A DNA stretch of 42,930 nucleotides, taken from contig DASUTC010000291.1 of assembly GCA_036374795.1 (NCBI GenBank), positions 1 to 42,930 of the forward strand, given 5' to 3'. Made by a program: the position numbers and the translations under genes. The stretch comes from Herpetosiphonaceae bacterium (lineage in GTDB: Bacteria > Chloroflexota > Chloroflexia > Chloroflexales > Kallotenuaceae). The first letter of the stretch is position 1. The number at the start of each line of letters is the position of its first letter. Below are positions 19,770 to 27,035 of this stretch, piece after piece. The notes under the pieces were generated by a model. The model saw nothing but the letters and a program-made list of their open reading frames with translations. It ran no database searches and was not told the DNA's origin.

Positions 19770-20171
19770 CTTGATTCCTTCTAGCGTTTCTCGTTCCGTC
19801 ATCATACCACACCCACCCGCATCCTTAAGCGATGATAGCGTCTCCCGTTCCTCATAACGATTCAAACTCCTGTCCGCCCGCAAAAGTTACGAACACGAGC
19901 CCAGGCTAGCGTTATAGCAAGAATCGTAGGCATAGCGCGCACCTTGACGCACACTGCGGCCTGTGCTATGCTCGTGCCCCTGGTAAAAAAACATTTACCA
20001 CGGTCTGGCGAGTGGCTAGCTCCGCCCAACGCTGAGTATACGTAGTCGCAGCGCATGATGAATCGGCTGATTCGATGTTCCTCATGTTCGGCTCTGCGTG
20101 CTGTGCGTCTTTGCTCACCCCCCGCAGCGTGCATGTCTGATGATTGGTTGTACGTTCGAGGAGGAAACCAG
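19770..20171. other. Divergent intergenic region
   Basis: About 400 bp lie between the minus-strand phosphatase and the plus-strand cyanophycinase-like gene. The region holds the plus-strand promoter at 19944-19972 and a small stem-loop at 19981-20000 (TGGTAAA/TTTACCA). No clear promoter was found for the phosphatase. An open frame from 20055 lacks a ribosome binding site and was not called. Confidence 0.6.
19944..19972 (+). promoter_or_regulatory. Candidate promoter of the cyanophycinase-like gene
   Basis: TTGACG (19944-19949) and TATGCT (19967-19972) are spaced by 17 bp. The predicted start, near 19979, puts the stem-loop TGGTAAA/TTTACCA (19981-20000) at the very 5' end of the transcript, where such structures can stabilise mRNA. 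The leader is about 190 nt. Confidence 0.6.
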
Positions 20172-21176
20172 ATGAACGTTCGCAGGCTCGTGATGGCGTG
20201 GATGATGGTCTTGGGTGGGCTGCTGCCGATCTTCGGCGCGGCGACGGCTTCAGCCGCAACTGGCTACGAGTACTATGTCACCGGCAACTCCGGCGATGTC
20301 GCAAGATCAACTACCGCTGGTCTGATGCTCATGGGCGGCAGCACCGATGTCGACGCGGCGTTCCAGTGGATGATCAACAAGTCCGGCGGCGGCGATTTCG
20401 TGGTCATCCGCGCTTCGGGCACCGACGCCTACAATCCCTACATCTACGGCCTGGGCACCCTCGACTCGGTCGAGACGATCATCATCAAGACGCGCACGGC
20501 GGCCAGCAACAGCTTCGTCGTCAACAAAATCCGCAGCGCCGAGGCGCTCTTCATCGCGGGCGGCGACCAGGCCGACTATGTGGATTTCTGGAAGGGCACG
20601 CCGGTCGAGGACGCGATCCACTATGTCGCATCCAGGAACGCGCCGATCGGCGGGACGAGCGCCGGGCTGGCGATCATGGGCGAGTTCCTGTTTGCCGCGC
20701 AGAACGGCACGGTCTACTCCAGCGAGGCGCTCAGCGATCCGTACAACCGCTACATGTCGCTCGACCGCGACTTCCTGACGCTGCCGAACATGGACAACGT
20801 GATCACCGATAGCCACTTCGCGGCGCGCGACCGGATGGGGCGGCTGGTTGGGTTTTTAGCGCGGATCGTGCAGGATGGCTGGTCGCCGGAGGCCAGAGGC
20901 ATCGGCATTGATGAGCGCACGGCGCTGGTGGTGGAGCCCAGCGGCGCGGCGACGCGCCTCGGCAGCGGCGCGGTCTATTTCCTGCGCACGCCCGGACGCC
21001 CTGAGGTCTGTGTCAGCCGCACGGCGCTGACCTATCGCAACGTGGCGGTGTATCGCGTATCGGGCGCGGCGACGTTCAACCTGGCGACATGGAGCGGCAG
21101 CGGCGGCACGGCCTACACGCTCTCCGCCGAGGCTGGCGTGCTCACGTCGACACAGCAGGGCGGCGCGATCTACTAA
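20172..21176 (+). CDS. Secreted cyanophycinase-like serine peptidase (S51 family)
   Basis: This 334-residue protein belongs to the cyanophycinase/peptidase E group. It has a signal peptide (MNVRR, a hydrophobic core, ATASAA around residue 29), the GGDQADYV segment, the nucleophile motif GGTSAG (Ser about 163) and GIGIDERTAL. Cyanophycinases cut the storage polymer multi-L-arginyl-poly-L-aspartate; family members with signal peptides act outside the cytoplasm and probably degrade polymer from other cells. No cyanophycin synthetase is in the window. The C-terminal part after about 270 looks like a small beta domain. ATG 20172 was chosen over an in-frame ATG at 20055 because AGGAGG lies 7 bp upstream and it places the signal peptide at the terminus. 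Family confident; the true substrate is untested. Confidence 0.9.
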   Translation: MNVRRLVMAWMMVLGGLLPIFGAATASAATGYEYYVTGNSGDVARSTTAGLMLMGGSTDVDAAFQWMINKSGGGDFVVIRASGTDAYNPYIYGLGTLDSVETIIIKTRTAASNSFVVNKIRSAEALFIAGGDQADYVDFWKGTPVEDAIHYVASRNAPIGGTSAGLAIMGEFLFAAQNGTVYSSEALSDPYNRYMSLDRDFLTLPNMDNVITDSHFAARDRMGRLVGFLARIVQDGWSPEARGIGIDERTALVVEPSGAATRLGSGAVYFLRTPGRPEVCVSRTALTYRNVAVYRVSGAATFNLATWSGSGGTAYTLSAEAGVLTSTQQGGAIY

Positions 21177-21192
21177 GCTTCTCGGTGTGTTT

Positions 21193-21230
21193 CGCGGCAG
21201 GTCCGATATATCAGAATCGGGCCTGCCGCG
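21193..21230. terminator. Stem-loop between convergent genes
   Basis: A 15-bp stem (21193-21207 with 21216-21230, one G-T pair) with an 8-nt loop lies 16 bp after the cyanophycinase-like stop and 41 bp before the end of the convergent DUF6615-like gene. It lacks a U-tract on either strand, so it is a probable 3' end or transcript-stabilising structure rather than a textbook terminator. Confidence 0.5.
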
Positions 21231-21271
21231 TCGTGGCGTGATGGGCGTAGCTCGCGAGCGAAGGCCAGACG

Positions 21272-21838
21272 CTAGCCGCCAAACATCCTGTACCACGGCT
21301 TTCCGCCCAGGTCGATGATCAACTGGGGAGACACGGTGGTCGACTGCTGGTTTCCGACGCCCTTCGTGTCCACCAGATAATGCTTCAGCACAAGCGCGTT
21401 GACAAAGATACAGCCCATATCCTGAGGCTGCACGTTTTTCATCATCGAGTTGTAGAAGACATATGCCGGGATCGTGTCGATGCCCTGCTGCTTTGACAAG
21501 GTCTGCGATGCATCGACGAGCAGGTTGAGCTGATCGATGAGGATGGTATACGAAAGGCCGCCGACAGACGGGACAACATCCAGTCGTTTTGCCTGGACCA
21601 TATAGCCCGACTGGTTCAAGATCCACATCCAGTCGGCACCAAACTCGCTTTCGAGCTTCGCGCCCTGGAAGCTGGTGATGCTGAGCGGAATCTGATTATC
21701 CTTCGCCAGACGGTTGATTGTGGCGAGATTGACGGAGGTGATCGCATCTTCGCGAATCATTTCGCCGAGTTGGGCGCTGTCCGCCATGATACTCCAGGTC
21801 CACTCCGCCTGAAGCTTAAGGATCTGTTGAATGTCCAT
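21272..21838 (-). CDS. DUF6615-like protein with Mrr-type nuclease signature
   Basis: This 188-residue soluble protein resembles the uncharacterised DUF6615 family by recalled sequence pattern (INRLAKDNQIPLSITSFQG, LNLLVDASQTL, IPAYVFYNS). The segment ESEFGADWMWIL, then GYMVQAKR, has the spacing of the Mrr-like PD-(D/E)xK core: Glu, then GAD, a beta-turn, then QxK. In Mrr-type restriction enzymes this reads GxD...QCK. The rest has no signal peptide or membrane segment. AGAGG lies 7 bp before the ATG. It follows the unknown 233-residue gene by 96 bp with a hairpin between them. Known family members are not functionally described as far as I recall; a nuclease role is inference from the motif. 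Confidence 0.7.
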   Translation of the reverse strand: MDIQQILKLQAEWTWSIMADSAQLGEMIREDAITSVNLATINRLAKDNQIPLSITSFQGAKLESEFGADWMWILNQSGYMVQAKRLDVVPSVGGLSYTILIDQLNLLVDASQTLSKQQGIDTIPAYVFYNSMMKNVQPQDMGCIFVNALVLKHYLVDTKGVGNQQSTTVSPQLIIDLGGKPWYRMFGG

Positions 21839-21896
21839 CAGTGTACCTCTTGAGCTATGTTAATCAATGCCGGAGATGCCGGCGACGATACACGAA

Positions 21897-21921
21897 ACGC
21901 CCCGCCCTACGGGCGGGGCGT
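21897..21921 (-). terminator. GC-rich hairpin, probable terminator/attenuator
   Basis: A perfect 11-bp stem ACGCCCCGCCC/GGGCGGGGCGT has a 3-nt loop. On the minus strand it is followed by TTTCGT, a weak U-tract. It sits 13 bp after the stop of the 233-residue gene and before the DUF6615-like gene, so it may end or attenuate transcription between them. Confidence 0.6.
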
Positions 21922-21934
21922 CCGCATAGGCTGC

Positions 21935-22636
21935 TTAGGTGAACACAGGGCTGAGCAGCCTCACGTCTGGAGCGTCCACCACGAGCGCGCGCTCCTGGGG
22001 AACATACTTCACGAACATGCCGCGCGAGGAATCGTAGCGGAGCGTGATCGTTGTTACCGAGCCGCCAAAGATGACCTCGGTATGCTTGCTGGCGACCTCG
22101 GTGATCACCGTGCCGCTCGTCAGCGTCGACTGAAGCCAGACGTACACGGTGGTCAGCGGCGTGAACGTCACCTGCTGGCTGGCCGGGACATACTGCGCGT
22201 TGAGCGGGCGGGAGTCGGAGAGCCTGCCGTTGATCGTCGCGCTCTGCATCAGCCCGAAGGTCAGCGCGGGGTATTGTGAGCTCGGCATCTCGTTGAAGAT
22301 ACGATACTGGCCGATCCCAGGTGCGTCGCCATCCTGATTCGGGCCGTAGAAGGTGGCGTCCGATCGGAACGAGTAGTACGCTTTGTCGGTCGCGCTCTTG
22401 ACGCCGCTCATCTTTGCGATGCGCGCGCCGTTGACAATCTTGGTGTTCGAGGCATACAGGCCGTACTCCTCCGACCAGGTAACGCTATTTTCCTGGAAGG
22501 GATCGAAGCTTTGCCAGGCGACGTTGGGCGAGGCGTTGTCGCCGGTGGGCTTTGCCAGAACAATGTTTTGCTGGGCGCCTTTGATAATGCGGAGATCGTC
22601 TTCGTCGATCAGCAGTTCAAGCGTATAGGTTGGCAT
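21935..22636 (-). CDS. Uncharacterised 233-residue protein
   Basis: I do not recognise this protein. It has 233 residues, no cysteine, no signal peptide and no transmembrane segment. It is rich in Thr, Ser, Val and aromatic residues in alternating patterns, typical of an all-beta protein (for example VTFTPLTTVYVWLQSTL and VTTITLRYDS). The N-terminus TYTLELLIDEDDLRIIKGAQQ looks like a strand-helix start. ATG 22636 was chosen because AAGGAG lies 6 bp upstream; the frame is open further up to 22834 but lacks a better site. A moderate promoter lies at 22680-22708. It is divergent from the STAND regulator and followed by the DUF6615-like gene, so it may belong to the same functional group. Confidence 0.8.
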   Translation of the reverse strand: MPTYTLELLIDEDDLRIIKGAQQNIVLAKPTGDNASPNVAWQSFDPFQENSVTWSEEYGLYASNTKIVNGARIAKMSGVKSATDKAYYSFRSDATFYGPNQDGDAPGIGQYRIFNEMPSSQYPALTFGLMQSATINGRLSDSRPLNAQYVPASQQVTFTPLTTVYVWLQSTLTSGTVITEVASKHTEVIFGGSVTTITLRYDSSRGMFVKYVPQERALVVDAPDVRLLSPVFT

Positions 22637-22679
22637 AGGTGTCTCCTTGGTGCTTGTCGGGGTGGTCGAACCCCGCACG

Positions 22680-22708
22680 GATACAAGATTGATAGTCGAC
22701 ATAGTCAA
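22680..22708 (-). promoter_or_regulatory. Candidate promoter of the 233-residue gene
   Basis: On the minus strand, TTGACT (22708-22703) is followed after 17 bp by TGTATC (22685-22680). The predicted leader is about 36 nt and contains the AAGGAG site used by the gene. Confidence 0.45.
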
Positions 22709-23104
22709 ACAATGATTGGCGAGCTGGTGAGCATAATCTTGGCGGTGCCGGATGGTCTGGTGTCGTCGATCTCGCGCGGCGGAACTATTCTGGATGCGCT
22801 CGGCGGAGCGATCAGCCGGTCGGGCGCCTACCAAGCGTGGATGATCATCGGCTCAAGCTGTGACATAGTTCTCCGGGCCTCGTTAATCAACGTTAAGTGG
22901 ATGCATACGACACCAGATAGTGGTTGAACCCTCCTTTCAACTCGTGCGAACGATCGCCTGGATCGTTCCTCAGGAAGCTGGATGTTTGTACGATTTGGCG
23001 TTGCTTTGGCAGCAAGTTGGCGTGGCTGTATTACACCATCTTCAACCAGGGTTGCTGTATCGCTCTGGGATATAGAAAGGGATACAGCGAGCGATATGCG
23101 GCAA

Positions 23105-23132
23105 TTGCAAACAGCAGAACATGCGCTATACT
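23105..23132 (+). promoter_or_regulatory. Candidate promoter of the STAND regulator
   Basis: TTGCAA (23105-23110) and TATACT (23127-23132) are spaced by 16 bp, leaving a leader of about 180 nt before the STAND gene. It lies in the locally AT-richer stretch. No closer candidate was seen. Confidence 0.45.
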
Positions 23133-23316
23133 AGCTTCGGTCGTTAAAGGCCGCGCACACCCAGGAGATGATCCCCCCACTCTTGATGCTGCATTCGTCC
23201 TACTGGCGGGAGAACCCCCATCGGCGCTCGTCTGTCGTCCCGCCGTATATTTCTGCCCACAAACAGCCCTGTTCGTACGACATGCCGGTTGATAAACGGT
23301 ATGGAGGCGTTTTGCG

Positions 23317-25710
23317 ATGGAGGAGATTTTTTCGTTTGGAGTCTGGCTGCGCCGTCGGCGTAAGGCGCTGGATCTGACACAGGCGGCGCTGGCGCAGCGG
23401 GTCGGCTGTGCGGCAATTACGATCCGCAAAATCGAGGCCGACGACCTGCGTCCTTCGCGGGAGGTTGCCGAGCGGCTGGCGGTTTGTTTGGAGCTGCCCG
23501 CCGAAGCACATACGGCCTTCCTCCGTGCGGCACGCGCCGAAGTCGCCGTCGATCGATTGTCCTCGCCGATCCCGCCGTCGTCTGTCGAGGCACCAGCCGC
23601 GCCGTCCGGCGTGCGGCGTACCAACCTGCCGCTTCAGCTCACCAGCTTTGTCGGTCGGGCGGACGAACGCGCCGAGCTGAAGCCGCTAATCGCTGCTAAT
23701 CGGCTCGTGACGCTGGTCGGAGTGGGCGGCAGCGGTAAGACGCGGCTGGCGCTTCAGTTGGCAGACGAGCTGCTGGACAGCTTTGCCGATGGCGTGTGGC
23801 TGGTCGAGCTGGCACCACTGCGCGAGGCTTGCTTTATCGACCAAACCATCGCCGCCACGCTTGGCCTGCGCGAAGACTCCGAGCAGCCGATGCGTGCGAC
23901 GCTCTGCGCCGCCCTGCGCAGCACCCAGATGTTGTTGATTCTGGATAATTGCGAGCATCTGCTGGATGCCAGCGCCGCGCTGATCGACGAGCTGCTGCAT
24001 CATTGCGCGCGGCTCAAGCTGCTCGTCACCAGCCGGGAGCCGCTTAATCTGCTGGGCGAGCAGCTCTACTCGATCCAACCCCTGGCGATTCCTACCGCCG
24101 AAGATCGCCGCTCGCTTGACGACCTGATGCAGGTGGAGTCAGTTCGGCTCTTCTGCGAGCGGGCACGCGCTGCCGCGCCGACATTCACGCTCTCGGCGGC
24201 GCATGCGCAGCCAGTCGCCGAGATATGCAGCCGCTTAGACGGTCTGCCGCTGGCGATCGAGCTGGCGGCGGCGCATATTCGGCACTTCCCGCCGTCGCTG
24301 CTGCTGGAGCGGCTGCAAGAACCGCTCACGCTGCTGGTTGGGGGCGCGCGCAACCTCCCGGCCCGTCAGCAGACGCTCCGCACAACGATCGATTGGAGCT
24401 ACCAGCTTTTAGATGCGGAGGAGCAGCGACTCTTTGCCAGGCTGGGCGTCTTCGTGGGCGGCTGGACGATCGCGGCAGCCAGTGCGGTCTGCAATGAAAG
24501 TGGCGATCGGAGGCTATCGGTAGAAGCTGCGCTGGTTGCGCTGCTCGACAAACATTTGGTGCGGCGGATCAAGGATGAGGCGGGCGAGGTTCGCTTTGCC
24601 ATGCTGGGCACGCTGCAATCCTACGCCCTTGAGCGGCTGGCGGCGTGCGGCGAGATCGAGCAGGTGCGCCGCTCATTCGCCGCGTACTATGCCGGGCTGG
24701 TGGCGCAATCGGAGGCAGCGCTGGCCGGATCGGAGGCTACGGCGCGGATCGATCATCTGGACCAGGAGCATGAGAATCTGCGGGCGGCGCTGGCCTGGGC
24801 GTTTACAGATGCCGAGCCGTCCCGCCTTGAGATCGCGCTGGACATGTGCAGCGTGCTATGGCGCTTCTGGTGGCTTCGTGGCTACGTCGGTGAGGGACGG
24901 CACTGGCTCGATCGGGCGCTGGCGCAGCGCTACGGCTCGTCTGCGGTGCGCGCCAAGATTGTGTACGGCAGCGCGATTCTTGCCCGCATGCAGGGCGATC
25001 TTGTGAGCGCCACAGCGCATCTTACGCAGAGTCTCCATCTCTGGAAGGATCTGGACGATCGCGCCGGGATAGCGCTGGCGCTCAATAGCCTGGGCGTGGT
25101 GGCGTTCAACCAGAGCGATTACGATCGGGCACGTCCATTCTTTGAGGAGGCGCTCACCCTCTACCGTGAGCTAGACGATACCAATCGCGTGGCGACCGCG
25201 CTCAATAACCTGGGCAATATCGCGTACAAGCAAGGCGATCTGCACCGCGCGACGCAGCTCTATCGGGACGGCCTGCTCCTGCTTCAGGACGACAGCACGA
25301 ACAAGCGCACGGTCGCGCTGATCAAGACCAATCTCGGCGAGATCGCGCGGCTGCGTGCGGAATATCTCGAAGCCGCCAGGCTGCTGCATGCGGGCGCGAC
25401 GATCTATCTCGAACTCAACGACATCGAGAACATTCTCTTTTGCCTGAACAATCTGGTCGAGCTTGCGATCGATCTGGGACAGGGCGATCTGGCCGCGCAG
25501 GCGCTGGGCGCTGCCGACGCGCTCTACAAGCGCAGCGGAGCCGCTCGCTCGCCCGATCAAGCCCGCGATTACGAGCGGCAGGTCGCGGCGGTTCGTCGTC
25601 AGGTGCCCCATGATGTGTTTGAGATCGCCCGGCTGCAAGGATGCTCCGCAACACTCGACCAGATCTTTACCCAGTCGATGCAGACGATCATGCTCGAATC
25701 GGTGTACTAA
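23317..25710 (+). CDS. XRE-HTH / STAND NTPase / TPR regulator
   Basis: This 797-residue protein has three parts. Residues about 5-60 form an XRE-type helix-turn-helix (LTQAALAQRVGCAAITIRKIE). An NB-ARC-like STAND NTPase follows, with Walker A GVGGSGKTR (about 134-142), Walker B LLILDNCEH (about 206), the sensor LLVTSREPL and the DGLPLAIELAAA motif. From about residue 560 there are tetratricopeptide repeats (ALNSLGVVAFNQSDYDRARPFFEEAL and similar). STAND proteins act as ligand-gated switches, with the repeats sensing a signal and the NTPase driving oligomerisation. Here the DNA-binding head suggests a transcriptional output. GGAGG lies 9 bp before the ATG. The 131-residue gene follows after 12 bp in the same operon. 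Similar large regulators are common in Chloroflexota and Actinobacteria; the ligand is unknown. Confidence 0.9.
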   Translation: MEEIFSFGVWLRRRRKALDLTQAALAQRVGCAAITIRKIEADDLRPSREVAERLAVCLELPAEAHTAFLRAARAEVAVDRLSSPIPPSSVEAPAAPSGVRRTNLPLQLTSFVGRADERAELKPLIAANRLVTLVGVGGSGKTRLALQLADELLDSFADGVWLVELAPLREACFIDQTIAATLGLREDSEQPMRATLCAALRSTQMLLILDNCEHLLDASAALIDELLHHCARLKLLVTSREPLNLLGEQLYSIQPLAIPTAEDRRSLDDLMQVESVRLFCERARAAAPTFTLSAAHAQPVAEICSRLDGLPLAIELAAAHIRHFPPSLLLERLQEPLTLLVGGARNLPARQQTLRTTIDWSYQLLDAEEQRLFARLGVFVGGWTIAAASAVCNESGDRRLSVEAALVALLDKHLVRRIKDEAGEVRFAMLGTLQSYALERLAACGEIEQVRRSFAAYYAGLVAQSEAALAGSEATARIDHLDQEHENLRAALAWAFTDAEPSRLEIALDMCSVLWRFWWLRGYVGEGRHWLDRALAQRYGSSAVRAKIVYGSAILARMQGDLVSATAHLTQSLHLWKDLDDRAGIALALNSLGVVAFNQSDYDRARPFFEEALTLYRELDDTNRVATALNNLGNIAYKQGDLHRATQLYRDGLLLLQDDSTNKRTVALIKTNLGEIARLRAEYLEAARLLHAGATIYLELNDIENILFCLNNLVELAIDLGQGDLAAQALGAADALYKRSGAARSPDQARDYERQVAAVRRQVPHDVFEIARLQGCSATLDQIFTQSMQTIMLESVY

Positions 25711-25722
25711 AGGAGAAAGCTC

Positions 25723-26118
25723 ATGGCCGATGAAATCTATTGCCAGATCACCAACCAATTCGGTGAAGCGATCGTGATCGTCGCTCAGTCGAGCACGATC
25801 TCGACGACCGAGACACTCGCATCCACTAAGCACACGACCTATAAGCTCGATCCGGCATACCTCGATCTCCAAATCAATTACACCGAGCTGAGCGATCCGT
25901 CGGCGAATATCATTCTCTATGGCACGAAGGTACCTGATTCTTCACCGATCAGCATCAAGAAGGGCGTATGCCTGTGTATCATCGATGGCACATCGGTTCA
26001 TCTCGTGCCGTCTGAATCGCTGCTCCTGACGGTAGGCCAGGGCAATGCGTTTTCGACAGCGCAGGAGGGAATTCACGGCGTCAAATGTGGTGAGGGCGAG
26101 GGCGAGCCCGAGCCGTAG
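25723..26118 (+). CDS. Uncharacterised 131-residue protein, partner of the STAND regulator
   Basis: I do not recognise this protein. It is soluble, with no signal peptide, and has many alternating Thr, Ser, Ile and Val residues, suggesting a small beta-sandwich. Four cysteines are present (YCQ, VCLC, KCG), and it ends in an acidic GEGEGEPEP tail. Its ATG has AAGGAG 7 bp upstream and lies 12 bp after the STAND stop, so co-expression is very likely. A small gene following a STAND protein could be its effector or ligand partner; this is inference from position only. It does not visibly resemble the divergent 233-residue protein, though both look beta-rich. Confidence 0.8.
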   Translation: MADEIYCQITNQFGEAIVIVAQSSTISTTETLASTKHTTYKLDPAYLDLQINYTELSDPSANIILYGTKVPDSSPISIKKGVCLCIIDGTSVHLVPSESLLLTVGQGNAFSTAQEGIHGVKCGEGEGEPEP

Positions 26119-26187
26119 CGGTCGATCAGGTGGGCCAGGCGCAGCCGCCGGGGCGTCGTCGAATGATGCCCCGTGCTGATCTACGGC

Positions 26188-27033
26188 TCAATCGCTGCGG
26201 GCCTGGCCGTAGGCGGGCTGCGCTGACGCTTCGAGGAAGTCGAGGATCATCCGGTTGACCTGCGCGGCGCGCTCGATAAAGACCAGATGGCCCGCGCCGT
26301 CGAGCAGATGGACGGTCGCATCAGGCAGCGCCGCGCCGAGCAGCCGCGCATTCGCCACCGGCACAACGCGATCGTCGGTGCCGTGAAGCACCAGCGTGGG
26401 TGCGGCGATGGTGCGTGCCTGGTGCAAGCCGTCGAAGCGCACGCCCGCCATCACCTGGCGAAAGTAATCGGCGCGCGAGAGCGGATCGCTCTGTCGCCAC
26501 TCGGCGATCTGAACCAGCTCGTCCAGATGCTCGTCGCAGTACGGCTGCGAGGTCGCGATCCGCAGCCCGCGCAGGATCGCCTGGGTTCGGTCGATGCTGC
26601 CCCAGCCGAGCGTGGCGCTGAGCGCCGACCACGACATCGGCACGCTGCGCGGCCCGCCGTAGCTCGTGCAGCACAGCACCAGCCGCCCGACCCGTGCGGG
26701 ATGACGTGCCGCCAGCTCTTGCGCGACAAAGCCGCCCAGCGAGGTGCCCAAGACATGCGCCCGCCGTACGTCCAGCGCGTCCAGCAGCCCGATCGTATCC
26801 TCGACCATGCGTGTCACGCTGTAGGGATGGCGCGGCTTTTCGGAGCGGCCCGTGCCGCGATTGTCGAAGACGATCACCTGATGGTGCTCGGCCAGGGCTG
26901 GCAGTTGTTTGAACCAGCACCACGTCGAGAAGCCGAGTCCGGCGATCAGCAGCAGCGGAGGGGTATCTGCGCGGCGGGGATGACCATGCACGTCGTAATA
27001 CAATCGTAGTCCCTGGACGGTGGTGAATGGCAT
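26188..27033 (-). CDS. Alpha/beta-fold hydrolase
   Basis: This 281-residue protein has a complete catalytic triad of the alpha/beta-hydrolase family: nucleophile in GTSLGG (Ser about 95), acid in HGTDDRVVP (about 217) and His in GAGHLVF (about 244). The oxyanion region is LIAGLGFSTWCW, and VFDNRGTGRSEKP is typical of esterase, lactonase and MhpC-like members. No signal peptide is present, so it is cytoplasmic. It starts 2 bp after the PhaC-like gene stops and is almost certainly co-translated with it. Together they suggest metabolism of a hydroxyacyl ester or polyester, but the substrate cannot be read from the sequence. Confidence 0.88.
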   Translation of the reverse strand: MPFTTVQGLRLYYDVHGHPRRADTPPLLLIAGLGFSTWCWFKQLPALAEHHQVIVFDNRGTGRSEKPRHPYSVTRMVEDTIGLLDALDVRRAHVLGTSLGGFVAQELAARHPARVGRLVLCCTSYGGPRSVPMSWSALSATLGWGSIDRTQAILRGLRIATSQPYCDEHLDELVQIAEWRQSDPLSRADYFRQVMAGVRFDGLHQARTIAAPTLVLHGTDDRVVPVANARLLGAALPDATVHLLDGAGHLVFIERAAQVNRMILDFLEASAQPAYGQARSD

Positions 27034-27035
27034 AG

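Larger units (their letters stand above)
22637..23316. other. Divergent intergenic region before the STAND regulator
   Basis: This 680-bp gap has no convincing gene. It holds the minus-strand promoter at 22680-22708, a small hairpin (GGGGT/ACCCC near 22660-22676) and a candidate plus-strand promoter at 23105-23132. An open frame at 22924-23292 has no ribosome binding site and odd composition. Base composition is visibly less GC-rich (for example 23020-23130) than in the surrounding genes. Confidence 0.55.

Noticed and set aside
22655-22680. tRNA-like T-loop (GGTTCGA-like) hairpin on the minus strand
   Set aside because: No acceptor or anticodon stem can be drawn around it, and it lies next to a promoter; it is just a 5-bp hairpin.
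22924-23292. 122-residue open frame between divergent promoters
   Set aside because: Cys- and Arg-rich translation without a motif, no ribosome binding site, and it spans the candidate STAND promoter.
26150-26172. Stem-loop between the 131-residue gene and the hydrolase as terminator
   Set aside because: Only 8 pairs with one wobble and no U-tract on either strand; too weak to list as a feature.
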